Made by a program: the position numbers and the translations under genes. A stretch of 32,788 nucleotides of DNA. Origin: an uncultured SAR116 cluster alpha proteobacterium. GTDB taxonomy: Bacteria > Pseudomonadota > Alphaproteobacteria > Puniceispirillales > Marisalimonadaceae. This document shows, piece after piece, positions 17,957 through 25,951 of the stretch. The DNA lies in contig CACCZR010000013.1 in the NCBI GenBank assembly GCA_902550555.1, forward strand, positions 1 through 32,788, written 5' to 3'. The notes beneath the pieces are model-generated. The model made no database searches. It was given only the letters and a program-made list of their open reading frames with translations, and was not told where the DNA came from. Positions within the stretch are counted from its first letter, which is position 1. Each line of letters starts with the position of its first letter.

Positions 17957-19162
17957 TTATTTAATGACATCTAATGATTTTAGCTTATTGATCTCATTTA
18001 CTTTAAAACCAAGAACTTTCTTTAAAATTTTTTCTGTATCTTCGCCGAGGGTAGGGGGATAAACAGGATTAGATAATCCTCTTTGATTATTGATTTGAAT
18101 TGGGCTATTTAAGGTTTCTAAAGTCTTCATATTCTTTTTATTTAACTTGACAGTCATGTCATTATCTTGTGTTTGAGGATGTTTTAAAGCTTCCTTGACG
18201 CCACGAACAATAGCTGATGGTATATTGTTTTTTAAAAAAAGATTATACCAATAACTTCTATTTTTTTTAGATAATTCTTTATTAATTAATCTTTCAATTA
18301 AGTCTCTGTTTTTTACACGATCTGCATTTTTTGCAAATCTTTTATCTGTTGCCCATTCAGGTTTTTTTAAAAGATTTGAAAAAACTTTAAATTGATTATC
18401 ATTACCTACACTTATTGCTAATTCACCATTTTTACTTTTAAACAAATTATAAGGCACAATATTTGGGTGTCCATTTCCATATCTCTCAGCATCTTTATTT
18501 GAAACAAGTGTATTTGATGCGACATTTGCTAATAAAAAAATACCAGAATTATAAAGATTAACTTCAGTTAAAATATTTTTATTTTTAATTTTATTATTTA
18601 ATAATAGTCCAGAAAGTACTGATATAACTGCATTTAATCCAGTTACAATGTCGACTATAGCAACGCCTAATTTCATAGGTTCGCCTTTGGTTTCACCAGT
18701 TATTTTCATTAAACCTGATTCCGCCTGCATTAAGAAATCATAACCAGGGAGACCTCCTTGAGGGCCTTTTACCCCATATCCAGAGATTGATGTTCTAACA
18801 ACATTTTTTACGTTTTTGTTAAACCAGTTATTTGACAATCCAATTTTATCCCAAAAACCTGGTTTAAAATTATCTATGATCACATCTGACTTTTTAATAA
18901 GCTCTTTTAAGATTTTAAAACCTTCTTTAGTCTTTATATCTAAACAAATACTTTTTTTATTTCTGTTTATACCAAGGTAATATGCTGATTCAGTTCCTAA
19001 AAAAGGAGGTCCCCAAGCTCTGGTATCATCACCACCCTTGGGGTTTTCAATTTTAATAATTTCAGCACCCAAATCACCAAGGTACTGAGTGCATAAGGGC
19101 CCAGCTAGAATTCTTGTTAAATCTAGGACCCTTATGCCAGATAATGGATAAACTTTACTCAT
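17957..19162 (-). CDS. family III CoA transferase (CaiB/BaiF/Frc)
   Basis: The protein transfers CoA between carboxylic acids. Family III features are the N-terminal VLDLTRILAGPLCTQYLGDLGAEIIKIE, the HRNKxS-like GINRNKKSICLD, and GLPGYDFLMQAESGLM with the catalytic Asp; length (401) is normal. Its natural donor and acceptor are unknown. It sits 2 bases downstream of the crotonase gene and 15 bases upstream of the enolase-family gene, so it probably activates the acid that the crotonase and epimerase-like enzymes then act on. No acyl-CoA dehydrogenase or thiolase is encoded beside it. Confidence 0.9.
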   Translation of the reverse strand: MSKVYPLSGIRVLDLTRILAGPLCTQYLGDLGAEIIKIENPKGGDDTRAWGPPFLGTESAYYLGINRNKKSICLDIKTKEGFKILKELIKKSDVIIDNFKPGFWDKIGLSNNWFNKNVKNVVRTSISGYGVKGPQGGLPGYDFLMQAESGLMKITGETKGEPMKLGVAIVDIVTGLNAVISVLSGLLLNNKIKNKNILTEVNLYNSGIFLLANVASNTLVSNKDAERYGNGHPNIVPYNLFKSKNGELAISVGNDNQFKVFSNLLKKPEWATDKRFAKNADRVKNRDLIERLINKELSKKNRSYWYNLFLKNNIPSAIVRGVKEALKHPQTQDNDMTVKLNKKNMKTLETLNSPIQINNQRGLSNPVYPPTLGEDTEKILKKVLGFKVNEINKLKSLDVIK

Positions 19163-19164
19163 TA

Positions 19165-20025
19165 TTATCCCTTAGGTTTCACATTCTCATCTTTTTCTAA
19201 ACCATCGAGGTATTCTTTAACAATATTTGCATTTTTTTCTCTAAATTTAAAAAAGTTAGGCTTTCTTTTTTCAATAAATGCATGCATACCTTCAAGGGAT
19301 TCCTCAGATCCCCAAACATGAGCAAGCAATTCCATGCCATGTTGCCATGATGCGTATAACTCATCAGATTCTGCATTTAGAGATTTTTTAGTTTGTCTAA
19401 TTGTTTGACCACTATAACTATTAATTTGTTTTACCCATTTCATGGTTTCATCATAAAGTTGATCTTGTGGAACACATTTATTAATTAAACCAACATCAAC
19501 TGCTTCTTGACCTTTAAAAGTTCTGCATAAAAATATCATTTCTCTTGCAATTCTTTCTCCAACAATTCTAGGTAGATATTGTGTTGCACCAACTGTTGGA
19601 CATGCACCAACTCTAGCACCTGTCTGGCCAAGAGTTGCATTTTCAGAGGCTATAACCATGTCACACCATAATGCAAGTTCATGCCCACCTCCCATGCACC
19701 AGCCATTAACCATGGCAATTACAGGTATAGAAACCCCTCTAATGGCCATTGCCAAACCAAGCATTCTATCATTCCAGTGAGAAGCATTTGACCAGTTTAA
19801 TCTTTTCATAGCATAGAAATCACCTCCTGCAGAGAATGCTTCATCACCTGCGCCAGTAAAGACAATACATGAAATTGTTACATCTTCTTTTGTTTGAAGA
19901 ACAGCTTCTCTCATTTCATCAAGCGTTTGCTCTCTAAAAGCGTTTCTTACTTCTGGACGATTAATTGTAATCCATGCTGCATTTTCTTTAATTTCAAATA
20001 TTATTTCTTTAAAATCAGTTCTCAT
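19165..20025 (-). CDS. enoyl-CoA hydratase/isomerase family protein, MenB/BadI-like
   Basis: This crotonase-fold enzyme (286 residues from the start chosen here) acts on an acyl-CoA. It has VFTGAGDEAFSAGGDF and NGWCMGGGHELALWCDM, the oxyanion-hole region. The C-terminal segment EESLEGMHAFIEKRKPNF is of the kind found in MenB (dihydroxynaphthoyl-CoA synthase) and BadI (ring-opening 2-ketocyclohexanecarboxyl-CoA hydrolase) rather than in FadB-type hydratases. The start at 20025 follows an AGGAG ribosome site; an open frame continues to 20061 but overlaps the upstream gene and lacks a site. A menaquinone role is unlikely because no other men genes are nearby. Confidence 0.87.
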   Translation of the reverse strand: MRTDFKEIIFEIKENAAWITINRPEVRNAFREQTLDEMREAVLQTKEDVTISCIVFTGAGDEAFSAGGDFYAMKRLNWSNASHWNDRMLGLAMAIRGVSIPVIAMVNGWCMGGGHELALWCDMVIASENATLGQTGARVGACPTVGATQYLPRIVGERIAREMIFLCRTFKGQEAVDVGLINKCVPQDQLYDETMKWVKQINSYSGQTIRQTKKSLNAESDELYASWQHGMELLAHVWGSEESLEGMHAFIEKRKPNFFKFREKNANIVKEYLDGLEKDENVKPKG

Positions 20026-20032
20026 TTTTTTT

Positions 20033-20037
20033 CTCCT
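20033..20037 (-). promoter_or_regulatory. ribosome binding site fixing the crotonase start
   Basis: CTCCT on the + strand reads AGGAG on the minus strand, 7 bases before the ATG at 20025-20023. It decides between that start and the in-frame ATG at 20061. Confidence 0.8.
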
Positions 20038-20038
20038 T

Positions 20039-20455
20039 TTAATTTTTTGATAAGATTTCAAATAATGTGTTCATCATTTTTTTTGGGTGTAAAAAAAATA
20101 AATTTTTTCCGTGATATCCTTTGACAGGTTTAGACAAAGGTTCAAGATTATTGTTTGTTGCTTTTGTAAATGTTTCTTCAAATTCATCAACTTCTAATCC
20201 AATGTGATGCATTCCTCCTAACGGATTTTTTTTAAGAAAATTCGAAATAGGACTCTTTTCACTTATTGGTTCAATAAGTTCTAATTTGACATTAGAGAAT
20301 TCGACAAATGATATTTTAACATTTTGAGTTTCTGAAATTATAGGTTTGCTTCCTATTTTGTTAAAAACATTCTTATAATGTTCTAAAGCTTTTTCAATGT
20401 CTGGTACTACCATTCCTATATGATCAATTTTATCTGTTTTAATTATTTCATTCAT
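20039..20455 (-). CDS. VOC-family protein, methylmalonyl-CoA epimerase-like
   Basis: This 138-residue protein is a vicinal-oxygen-chelate protein made of two beta-alpha-beta-beta-beta units. The metal ligands expected for methylmalonyl-CoA epimerase are present: DHIGMVV (His of the first unit), GGMHHIGLEV (His of the second) and the terminal TLFEIL Glu. The phrases VPDIEKALEHYKNVF and KLELIEPI are also epimerase-like. Whether the substrate is methylmalonyl-CoA is uncertain, because no mutase or propionyl-CoA carboxylase is encoded here and the neighbours handle a different acyl-CoA. It lies 8 bases after the TauE gene and 13 bases before the crotonase start. Confidence 0.8.
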   Translation of the reverse strand: MNEIIKTDKIDHIGMVVPDIEKALEHYKNVFNKIGSKPIISETQNVKISFVEFSNVKLELIEPISEKSPISNFLKKNPLGGMHHIGLEVDEFEETFTKATNNNLEPLSKPVKGYHGKNLFFLHPKKMMNTLFEILSKN

Positions 20456-20463
20456 TTTAATTC

Positions 20464-21225
20464 CTAATTATAAGCGTTAAAGCATAAGGATGCTCCTAAA
20501 GATATAAGACATATGTAAGTTATAGGTCTAAATATTTTTTCAGGTAAAAAAGTAAATAAATATTGCCCTGTTTTCAACCCAATAGCCAAAGGTATTGACA
20601 TGATTAATCCTAGTAACAAATAGTCTGAGCGAAAACCCTCAATTAAATAAAAATACGTAAAAAAGGCAAATACTGTTAGTATTACTATACATTGAATATT
20701 AGCTTGAATTATTTTGATATCTTCTTTTAAAGATAAGAAAAAAAGACCTGTTAAAGGACCTGTGGGCACTCCAAAGAACCCAGCAAAAAAACCAATTCCA
20801 GATCCAAATGAACAAGATGTAAAATTATTTACTGGACCTTTATATTTCCATCCAGAAACTAATATTAATGTTGCAAGAATTATAAAAATCCCCATAAAAA
20901 ATGTTATGTCTGGTATTTCTCTTTGAAATAAAAAATATAATCCAAGATACACGCCCAAAAATATTCCTCCTCCATAAGAGAGAACTACATTTTTTTGTGC
21001 CCTTTTGATTGCATTAGGAAGGATTATCAGTTGTCCGACCATTCCCGAAATGATCACAACATTTAATGCTGGCAATGGTCCCATGATTAGAACAAAGCCA
21101 GGTAGCAACAAAAGGGCACCTGCAAAGCCTGTATAACCTCTTATCACACCGCCACCAAATGCAACTAAACAAGTCAATAAGAATTGCAAATGAGTAAAGT
21201 CTGGCAATTGTAAAAAATCATACAT
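20464..21225 (-). CDS. TauE/SafE-family membrane exporter
   Basis: This 253-residue integral membrane protein has about eight hydrophobic segments in two repeats. The GGGVIRGYTGFAGALLLLPGFVLIMG and GFFAGFFGVPTGPLTGLFFLSL segments are the conserved repeat signature of the TauE/SafE (sulfite/organosulfonate exporter) family. Members export sulfite, sulfoacetate or other small organic anions. It is the first gene of the minus-strand operon, so its substrate is probably a product or intermediate of that catabolic pathway. Exporter rather than importer is assumed from the family, not shown. Confidence 0.85.
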   Translation of the reverse strand: MYDFLQLPDFTHLQFLLTCLVAFGGGVIRGYTGFAGALLLLPGFVLIMGPLPALNVVIISGMVGQLIILPNAIKRAQKNVVLSYGGGIFLGVYLGLYFLFQREIPDITFFMGIFIILATLILVSGWKYKGPVNNFTSCSFGSGIGFFAGFFGVPTGPLTGLFFLSLKEDIKIIQANIQCIVILTVFAFFTYFYLIEGFRSDYLLLGLIMSIPLAIGLKTGQYLFTFLPEKIFRPITYICLISLGASLCFNAYN

Positions 21226-21325
21226 TTATATAAAATAATTGTTTTTAAATTTTTTTTTAAATTATAAATTCAAATATGTAAAATTACGAAAATTGATAAC
21301 TTTAGAAATTCTTTATAAAATCAAA

Positions 21326-21360
21326 TAAAATGATTTAAATTATTTAAATTTATCATTTTA
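21326..21360. promoter_or_regulatory. 9-bp inverted repeat in the shared promoter region of two divergent operons
   Basis: TAAAATGAT at 21326-21334 is repeated inverted as ATCATTTTA at 21352-21360, with 17 bases between. It lies in the 191-base gap between the TauE operon (minus) and the amidohydrolase operon (plus), which holds no other feature I can support. It is a candidate operator for coordinate control, though in such AT-rich sequence short repeats also arise by chance. No regulator gene is present in the window. Confidence 0.35.
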
Positions 21361-21416
21361 ATTTTATTTTTGTTTCTATTAGTCTTATGTATTATTTTTA
21401 GTTAAAGAGGATAAAA

Positions 21417-22298
21417 ATGACGATTATTAGAGATTGTATAGCTCCAGACAGAAACCCAAAAGTTCCTGGCATAAAATTACCTGAAGGTTCTATAGATACA
21501 CATGTTCATATTTTTGAAAGCCAATATCCCTTATTTGAGGGAAGAGGGTATAACCCACCAGATTCTACATTGGATGATTTAAAACACCTTCACTCGCAGT
21601 TAGGTGTTAGCAGAGTTGTTTATACTCAACCTTCACCTTATGGCGTTGATAACTCTGCAATATTAAAAGGCATGAAAGTTATGAATAATGAAACACCTGG
21701 AAGAGCTAGAGGTGTTTGTGCAATTACTATGGACGTTACAGACAATTTTTTAGAAGATTTAGATAAGCAAGGCATTAAGGGTGTGAGGTTAAATATGGAC
21801 AATATTGGTGGCATGCCAATTGGCCTTGATGAAATACCTTCACTTGAAGCAAGAATTAAAGGTTTGGGCTGGCATGTTGAATATTTATTTCCTGGTAAGG
21901 ATATAGTTGAATTAGCACCTATTTTTAAAAAATCTTCTGTTCCGATTTCAATTGCTCATTTTGCATATCAGCCAGCAACTAACGGCATTGAATCAGAAGG
22001 TTTTAAAACTCTTTTAGATTTGGTTAAAGATGGAAATACATGGATAAAAATTTCAGGAGCTAACAGAGTAAGCGCTACTGATCTTCCGCCATATGACGAT
22101 GTAATGCCGATGGCACGCGCATTGATAGAAGCTAACCCAGATAATATTATGTGGGGAACAGATTGGCCACACCCAAATAAGTATGAAGTAAATCCTAATG
22201 ATGGTGATTTAGTTGATGCATTTGGTGAATGGGTTACAGACGATACTATGAGACAAAAAATCATGGTAACTAATCCCGAAAAATTTTATGCATTTTAG
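21417..22298 (+). CDS. amidohydrolase-superfamily lactonase-like protein (LigI/COG3618 type)
   Basis: This 293-residue TIM-barrel hydrolase has the His29-x-His31 motif (IDTHVHIFE) at the end of the first strand and the conserved Asp249 in WGTDWPHPN near the C-terminus. These are features of the group that includes 2-pyrone-4,6-dicarboxylate lactonase (LigI), D-galactarolactone isomerase, L-fuconolactonase and 4-sulfomuconolactone hydrolase. A lactone or lactone-like substrate is therefore likely. An AGAGGA ribosome site precedes the ATG. It is the first gene of the plus-strand operon, directly followed by an SDR dehydrogenase and an IlvD/Edd dehydratase, the enzymes that would act before and after a sugar lactonase. 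Confidence 0.85.
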   Translation: MTIIRDCIAPDRNPKVPGIKLPEGSIDTHVHIFESQYPLFEGRGYNPPDSTLDDLKHLHSQLGVSRVVYTQPSPYGVDNSAILKGMKVMNNETPGRARGVCAITMDVTDNFLEDLDKQGIKGVRLNMDNIGGMPIGLDEIPSLEARIKGLGWHVEYLFPGKDIVELAPIFKKSSVPISIAHFAYQPATNGIESEGFKTLLDLVKDGNTWIKISGANRVSATDLPPYDDVMPMARALIEANPDNIMWGTDWPHPNKYEVNPNDGDLVDAFGEWVTDDTMRQKIMVTNPEKFYAF

Positions 22299-22308
22299 TG
22301 GCTGATTG

Positions 22309-23055
22309 ATGAAAGTTGCTTTAGTAACAGGTGGTGGCACGGGTATAGGCCGTGCCGCTGCGTTAGAGTTAAACAAAATAGATTATGTAGTCTATGTTGT
22401 AGGAAGACGTGAAGAAGAATTAAACAAAACCTCTTCATTAGCAGAAAATAAAAATTTTAAAATTATCCCTGTTAAAACAGATATAACAAATAGCAATGAA
22501 GTTATCGATTTATTTACTAAAATTAAGAATGATCATGGACGAATAGATTTGCTTTTTAATAACGCTGGAATGGGTGCTCCTAGAGTTCCTATAGAAGAAT
22601 TAAAAGAAGAAGATTGGAGAAAAACAGTTGATGTTAATTTAACAGGTTCTTTTTTATGTTCTCAACAAGCAATAAAACTCATGAAAACTCAATCTCCTCA
22701 AGGCGGAAGGATAGTTAATAATGGATCTGTTTCTGCTCATTCACCGAGACCTGACACCGTAGCTTACACAGCAACAAAACATGCTATTAATGGGTTAACC
22801 AAATCAATTGCGTTAGATGGAAGAAATTTTAATATATCTTGTTCGCAATTAGATATAGGTAACGCAGACACTGCAATTGGATCTCGTTTTAAGTCTGGTG
22901 TTCCACAAGCTAATGGCGATGTAATGGTAGAACCGGTTTTTGAAGCGATTGATTGTGGTAAAGCAGTTGCTTACATTGCAAGCCTTCCAGAAGGAACAAA
23001 CATCTTGAATATGACGATTATGGCTACTAACATGCCTTTTGTAGGTAGAGGTTAA
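22309..23055 (+). CDS. short-chain dehydrogenase/reductase (SDR)
   Basis: This classical SDR of 248 residues has the cofactor loop TGGGTGIG (residues 7-14), NNAGMG, the catalytic Ser in NGSVSAHS, and Tyr-x-x-x-Lys (YTATK). A basic GRREEE after the second strand is compatible with NADP, but this is weak evidence. It starts 10 bases after the amidohydrolase and ends one base before the dehydratase start. TTG at 22306 directly precedes the ATG and is an alternative start. In context it may oxidise a sugar to its lactone, or oxidise the keto-deoxy acid later in the pathway. The substrate is not determined. Confidence 0.88.
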   Translation: MKVALVTGGGTGIGRAAALELNKIDYVVYVVGRREEELNKTSSLAENKNFKIIPVKTDITNSNEVIDLFTKIKNDHGRIDLLFNNAGMGAPRVPIEELKEEDWRKTVDVNLTGSFLCSQQAIKLMKTQSPQGGRIVNNGSVSAHSPRPDTVAYTATKHAINGLTKSIALDGRNFNISCSQLDIGNADTAIGSRFKSGVPQANGDVMVEPVFEAIDCGKAVAYIASLPEGTNILNMTIMATNMPFVGRG

Positions 23056-23056
23056 A

Positions 23057-24742
23057 ATGTCAAAAAATAGTAGTGGTATGAAAAAAAATCTTACCAACTA
23101 CGGTGATACGGGTTTTTCAATCTTTTTAAGAAAAGCTTTCATCAAAGGTCTTGGGTATTCTGATGATATGCTAGATAAAAAGATTGTTGGTATCACAAAC
23201 ACATTTAGTGATTACAATCCTTGTCACGGTAATGTTCCTGACCTAATTAAAAGTGCTAAAGCGGGTATTCTGGCGAATGGTGCAATACCATTAGAGTTTC
23301 CTACAATTACTATTCATGAGTCTTTTGCTAATCCAACCTCAATGTATCTTAGAAATCTTATGTCAATGGATACTGAAGAAATGCTTAGAGCTCAGCCAAT
23401 GGATGCATGTATTCTTATTGGAGGATGTGATAAAACTGTTCCAGCCCAAGTTATGGGCGGTATTAGTGCTGACGTTCCTATTATTCAACTTGTTACAGGA
23501 CCAATGCTAACAGGATCATTTAGGGGCGAAAGAGTAGGTGCCTGTACTGACTGCAGAAGGTTTTGGGCCAGTTATAGAGCAGAAGATTTAAATGATGAAG
23601 ATATAGAAGAAGTTAACAATCAATTAGTTCCTACAGTGGGCACTTGCGGCGTAATGGGAACAGCAAGTACTATGGCTATTACCACAGAAGCCCTTGGATT
23701 AATGGTTCCAAATAGTGCATGTGCACCTGCAGTATCAGCTGATAGAAAACGAATTGCTGAAAAAACAGGAGAAATATCTGTAAAAATAGCTAACGAAAAT
23801 CTAAAACCATCTAAATTTTTAAATGAAAAAAGTTTTATGAACGCCTTAATTGTTTTGTCTGCTATTGGAGGCTCTACAAATGGTGTTGTGCACCTAACAG
23901 CTATGGCAGGACGATTAGGTGTTAATGTTGACTTAAAAGAATTTGACGGGCTAACTCAAGATTTACCCATGATAGTTGATTTAAAACCCTCTGGATTAGG
24001 TTATATGGAAGATTTGTATAAAGCAGGTGGTTCAATTAGGATCTTTAATGAATTAAAAGATTTTCTTCATTTAGATGCAAAATTGGTTAATGGAAAAACA
24101 CTAGGAGATGAAATTCAAAAAGCTTCTAAATGGAATCAGGATATTATTACTGCAAAAGAAAATCCTGTTTTTAGAGGAGGAAGCATTGCCGTACTTAGTG
24201 GATCATTAGCCCCTGGATGTGCTATTATCAAACAATCTGCTGCAACTTCAGAGTTACTTGTTCATGAAGGAAAAGCTGTGGTTTTTGAAAATTTAGAAGA
24301 CTTGGCTAATAGAGTAGATTCCGATGATTTGGAAGTAACGAAAGATGACGTGTTGGTATTGAAAAGTATTGGGCCTAAGGGAGGACCTGGAATGCCAGAA
24401 GCAGGGCTTATTCCAATACCAAAAAAACTTGCAAGACAAGGTGTTAAAGACATGGTCAGAATTTCTGATGGCAGAATGAGTGGAACAGCCTCAGGAACAA
24501 TTGTACTTCATGTGACCCCAGAGTCTTATGAGAAAGGTCCTCTTGCAGTTGTTAAAAATGGTGATCTTATCAAACTAGATGTTCCAAATAGAAAGATTGA
24601 TCTTTTAATATCTGAAGATGAATTAAATACTAGAATTTCACAAATTTCAGATAATAAAATCAAAAGAAGAGGCTATAATAAATTATATATGGAAGAAGTC
24701 ACTCAGGCCAATGAAGGCGTTGACTTTAAATTTTTAAAATAA
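23057..24742 (+). CDS. IlvD/Edd-superfamily dehydratase, pentonate/sugar-acid dehydratase-like
   Basis: The three iron-sulfur cysteines are Cys56 (NPCHGN), Cys124 (GGCDKT) and Cys197 (GTCGVMGTA). The spacing of 68 and 73 residues equals that of the [2Fe-2S] L-arabinonate dehydratase of Rhizobium as I recall it (Cys59/127/200). The C-terminal SDGRMSGTASG carries the catalytic Ser region. At 561 residues it is shorter than Edd. The segment AGACTDCRRFW, with two additional Cys, resembles the sugar-acid dehydratase branch rather than branched-chain IlvD. It would turn an aldonate into a 2-keto-3-deoxy acid. It starts one base after the SDR gene and is followed 15 bases later by the OsmC gene. Confidence 0.9.
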   Translation: MSKNSSGMKKNLTNYGDTGFSIFLRKAFIKGLGYSDDMLDKKIVGITNTFSDYNPCHGNVPDLIKSAKAGILANGAIPLEFPTITIHESFANPTSMYLRNLMSMDTEEMLRAQPMDACILIGGCDKTVPAQVMGGISADVPIIQLVTGPMLTGSFRGERVGACTDCRRFWASYRAEDLNDEDIEEVNNQLVPTVGTCGVMGTASTMAITTEALGLMVPNSACAPAVSADRKRIAEKTGEISVKIANENLKPSKFLNEKSFMNALIVLSAIGGSTNGVVHLTAMAGRLGVNVDLKEFDGLTQDLPMIVDLKPSGLGYMEDLYKAGGSIRIFNELKDFLHLDAKLVNGKTLGDEIQKASKWNQDIITAKENPVFRGGSIAVLSGSLAPGCAIIKQSAATSELLVHEGKAVVFENLEDLANRVDSDDLEVTKDDVLVLKSIGPKGGPGMPEAGLIPIPKKLARQGVKDMVRISDGRMSGTASGTIVLHVTPESYEKGPLAVVKNGDLIKLDVPNRKIDLLISEDELNTRISQISDNKIKRRGYNKLYMEEVTQANEGVDFKFLK

Positions 24743-24757
24743 AAACAAGGAGTTACA

Positions 24758-25942
24758 ATGAAATACGAAGATATTAGTAAAAATGGGTATCCCTTAGGTT
24801 TTTTAATCAAAAAAGCAGAAAGTAACACAAATGGTTTAAATAAAACATTTACCTCTCACACAAGGCAAATGGATATACTACAAAAAGAATCTATTGGTTA
24901 TGAAGGTGATTTGAATTCAACATCATTTAGACTTACTTCCGATGAAGGCAAGCATTTGAATGGCACAGATTTAGCTCCTTTTCCTCTAGGCTTTTTTAAT
25001 GCATCTATTCATGGTGATATCGTTGGTACGATAATGAAACAAGCTGCATCACAAGGATTAAAGATTGATAATATAGATTGTGAAGTTTTAAATTCTTATT
25101 ATTTAACTGGATCTTTTGTTAAAGGTGATGGCAAGGGACACGCAGAGCCTACAACTATAAATTTAGATATAACTACTTCTGAAAATCATGACGACATTAA
25201 AAATTTAATTTTAAAAGCTTCAAAAATGGCTCCAGTATTAGCTGGATTAAGAACACCCTTGAAAAATACTTTTGCATTATATGCAAATGGTAGAAGAAAA
25301 GACTTGTCGAGTTTAAATGAAAGCACGAAAACTGATGCTGAAGATCCTTATCAGCAATATAAGGTAGAACCATCACCATCTAATAGTGATAATTATTCAG
25401 ATAGAATGATTGTTAAAACAGGTGAAGTTTCTGCTGGAACTGTTGAGCCTGTTGATGGTTATAATGTTCCCAAAAGTCAAGATGGTAATGCAGAAAATCC
25501 AAAATTTAATAAAATAATAAGAACAATTGTTGGAAAAAGTTCTACAAATGCAAATAGTAAAATTGTAGAAGTTGACACTGTCCTTGGTCTTCCCGGAATG
25601 ACTCATTTTGTAATTAGTAGTGATATTGATGGTACCATTGCACCTTCTCCAGTAAATGTAATGGGGGCAGCTATTTCCTTTTGTTTTTTAACTCAAACAC
25701 ACAGATATATTCATCATCAAAAGTTTGCAATTGAAGGATTGAGAATGTCTCAATATGCAACCTTTAAAGAAAACTCCGATGGAACAATAGAAATGATGCC
25801 ATTAGATACACATCTCTACATGAATGGAACAGCACCTGATGAACATAATGAAAAACTGATCGATATGTCTGAAAGAACTTGTTATTTACACGCAACTTTA
25901 TGTGAGGCTTTAGAACCAAAAATTAATATTAACTTTAAATAG
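24758..25942 (+). CDS. tandem OsmC-like protein: Cys-less domain fused to a two-Cys domain
   Basis: Two OsmC folds are fused in 394 residues. Domain 2 (about 210-394) has the two catalytic-type cysteines Cys309 (AAISFCFL) and Cys375 (SERTCYLHATL), 66 apart, as in E. coli OsmC (Cys59/Cys125). Domain 1 (about 35-175) aligns with it without gaps at PFPLGFF / PSPVNVM but has Asp87 and Ala158 at those positions, so it cannot use the same chemistry. Single-domain OsmC/Ohr enzymes reduce peroxides as dimers, so this may be a covalent pseudo-heterodimer. AAGGAG lies just before the ATG. Its place between a dehydratase and a hydrolase suggests a pathway function, such as thiol chemistry or protection of the iron-sulfur enzyme. 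Confidence 0.75.
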   Translation: MKYEDISKNGYPLGFLIKKAESNTNGLNKTFTSHTRQMDILQKESIGYEGDLNSTSFRLTSDEGKHLNGTDLAPFPLGFFNASIHGDIVGTIMKQAASQGLKIDNIDCEVLNSYYLTGSFVKGDGKGHAEPTTINLDITTSENHDDIKNLILKASKMAPVLAGLRTPLKNTFALYANGRRKDLSSLNESTKTDAEDPYQQYKVEPSPSNSDNYSDRMIVKTGEVSAGTVEPVDGYNVPKSQDGNAENPKFNKIIRTIVGKSSTNANSKIVEVDTVLGLPGMTHFVISSDIDGTIAPSPVNVMGAAISFCFLTQTHRYIHHQKFAIEGLRMSQYATFKENSDGTIEMMPLDTHLYMNGTAPDEHNEKLIDMSERTCYLHATLCEALEPKININFK

Positions 25943-25951
25943 GAGCATATT

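Noticed and set aside
20026-20061. Upstream start of the crotonase gene
   Set aside because: It overlaps the epimerase-like gene, encodes only basic residues and lacks a ribosome site, while AGGAG sits before the ATG at 20025.
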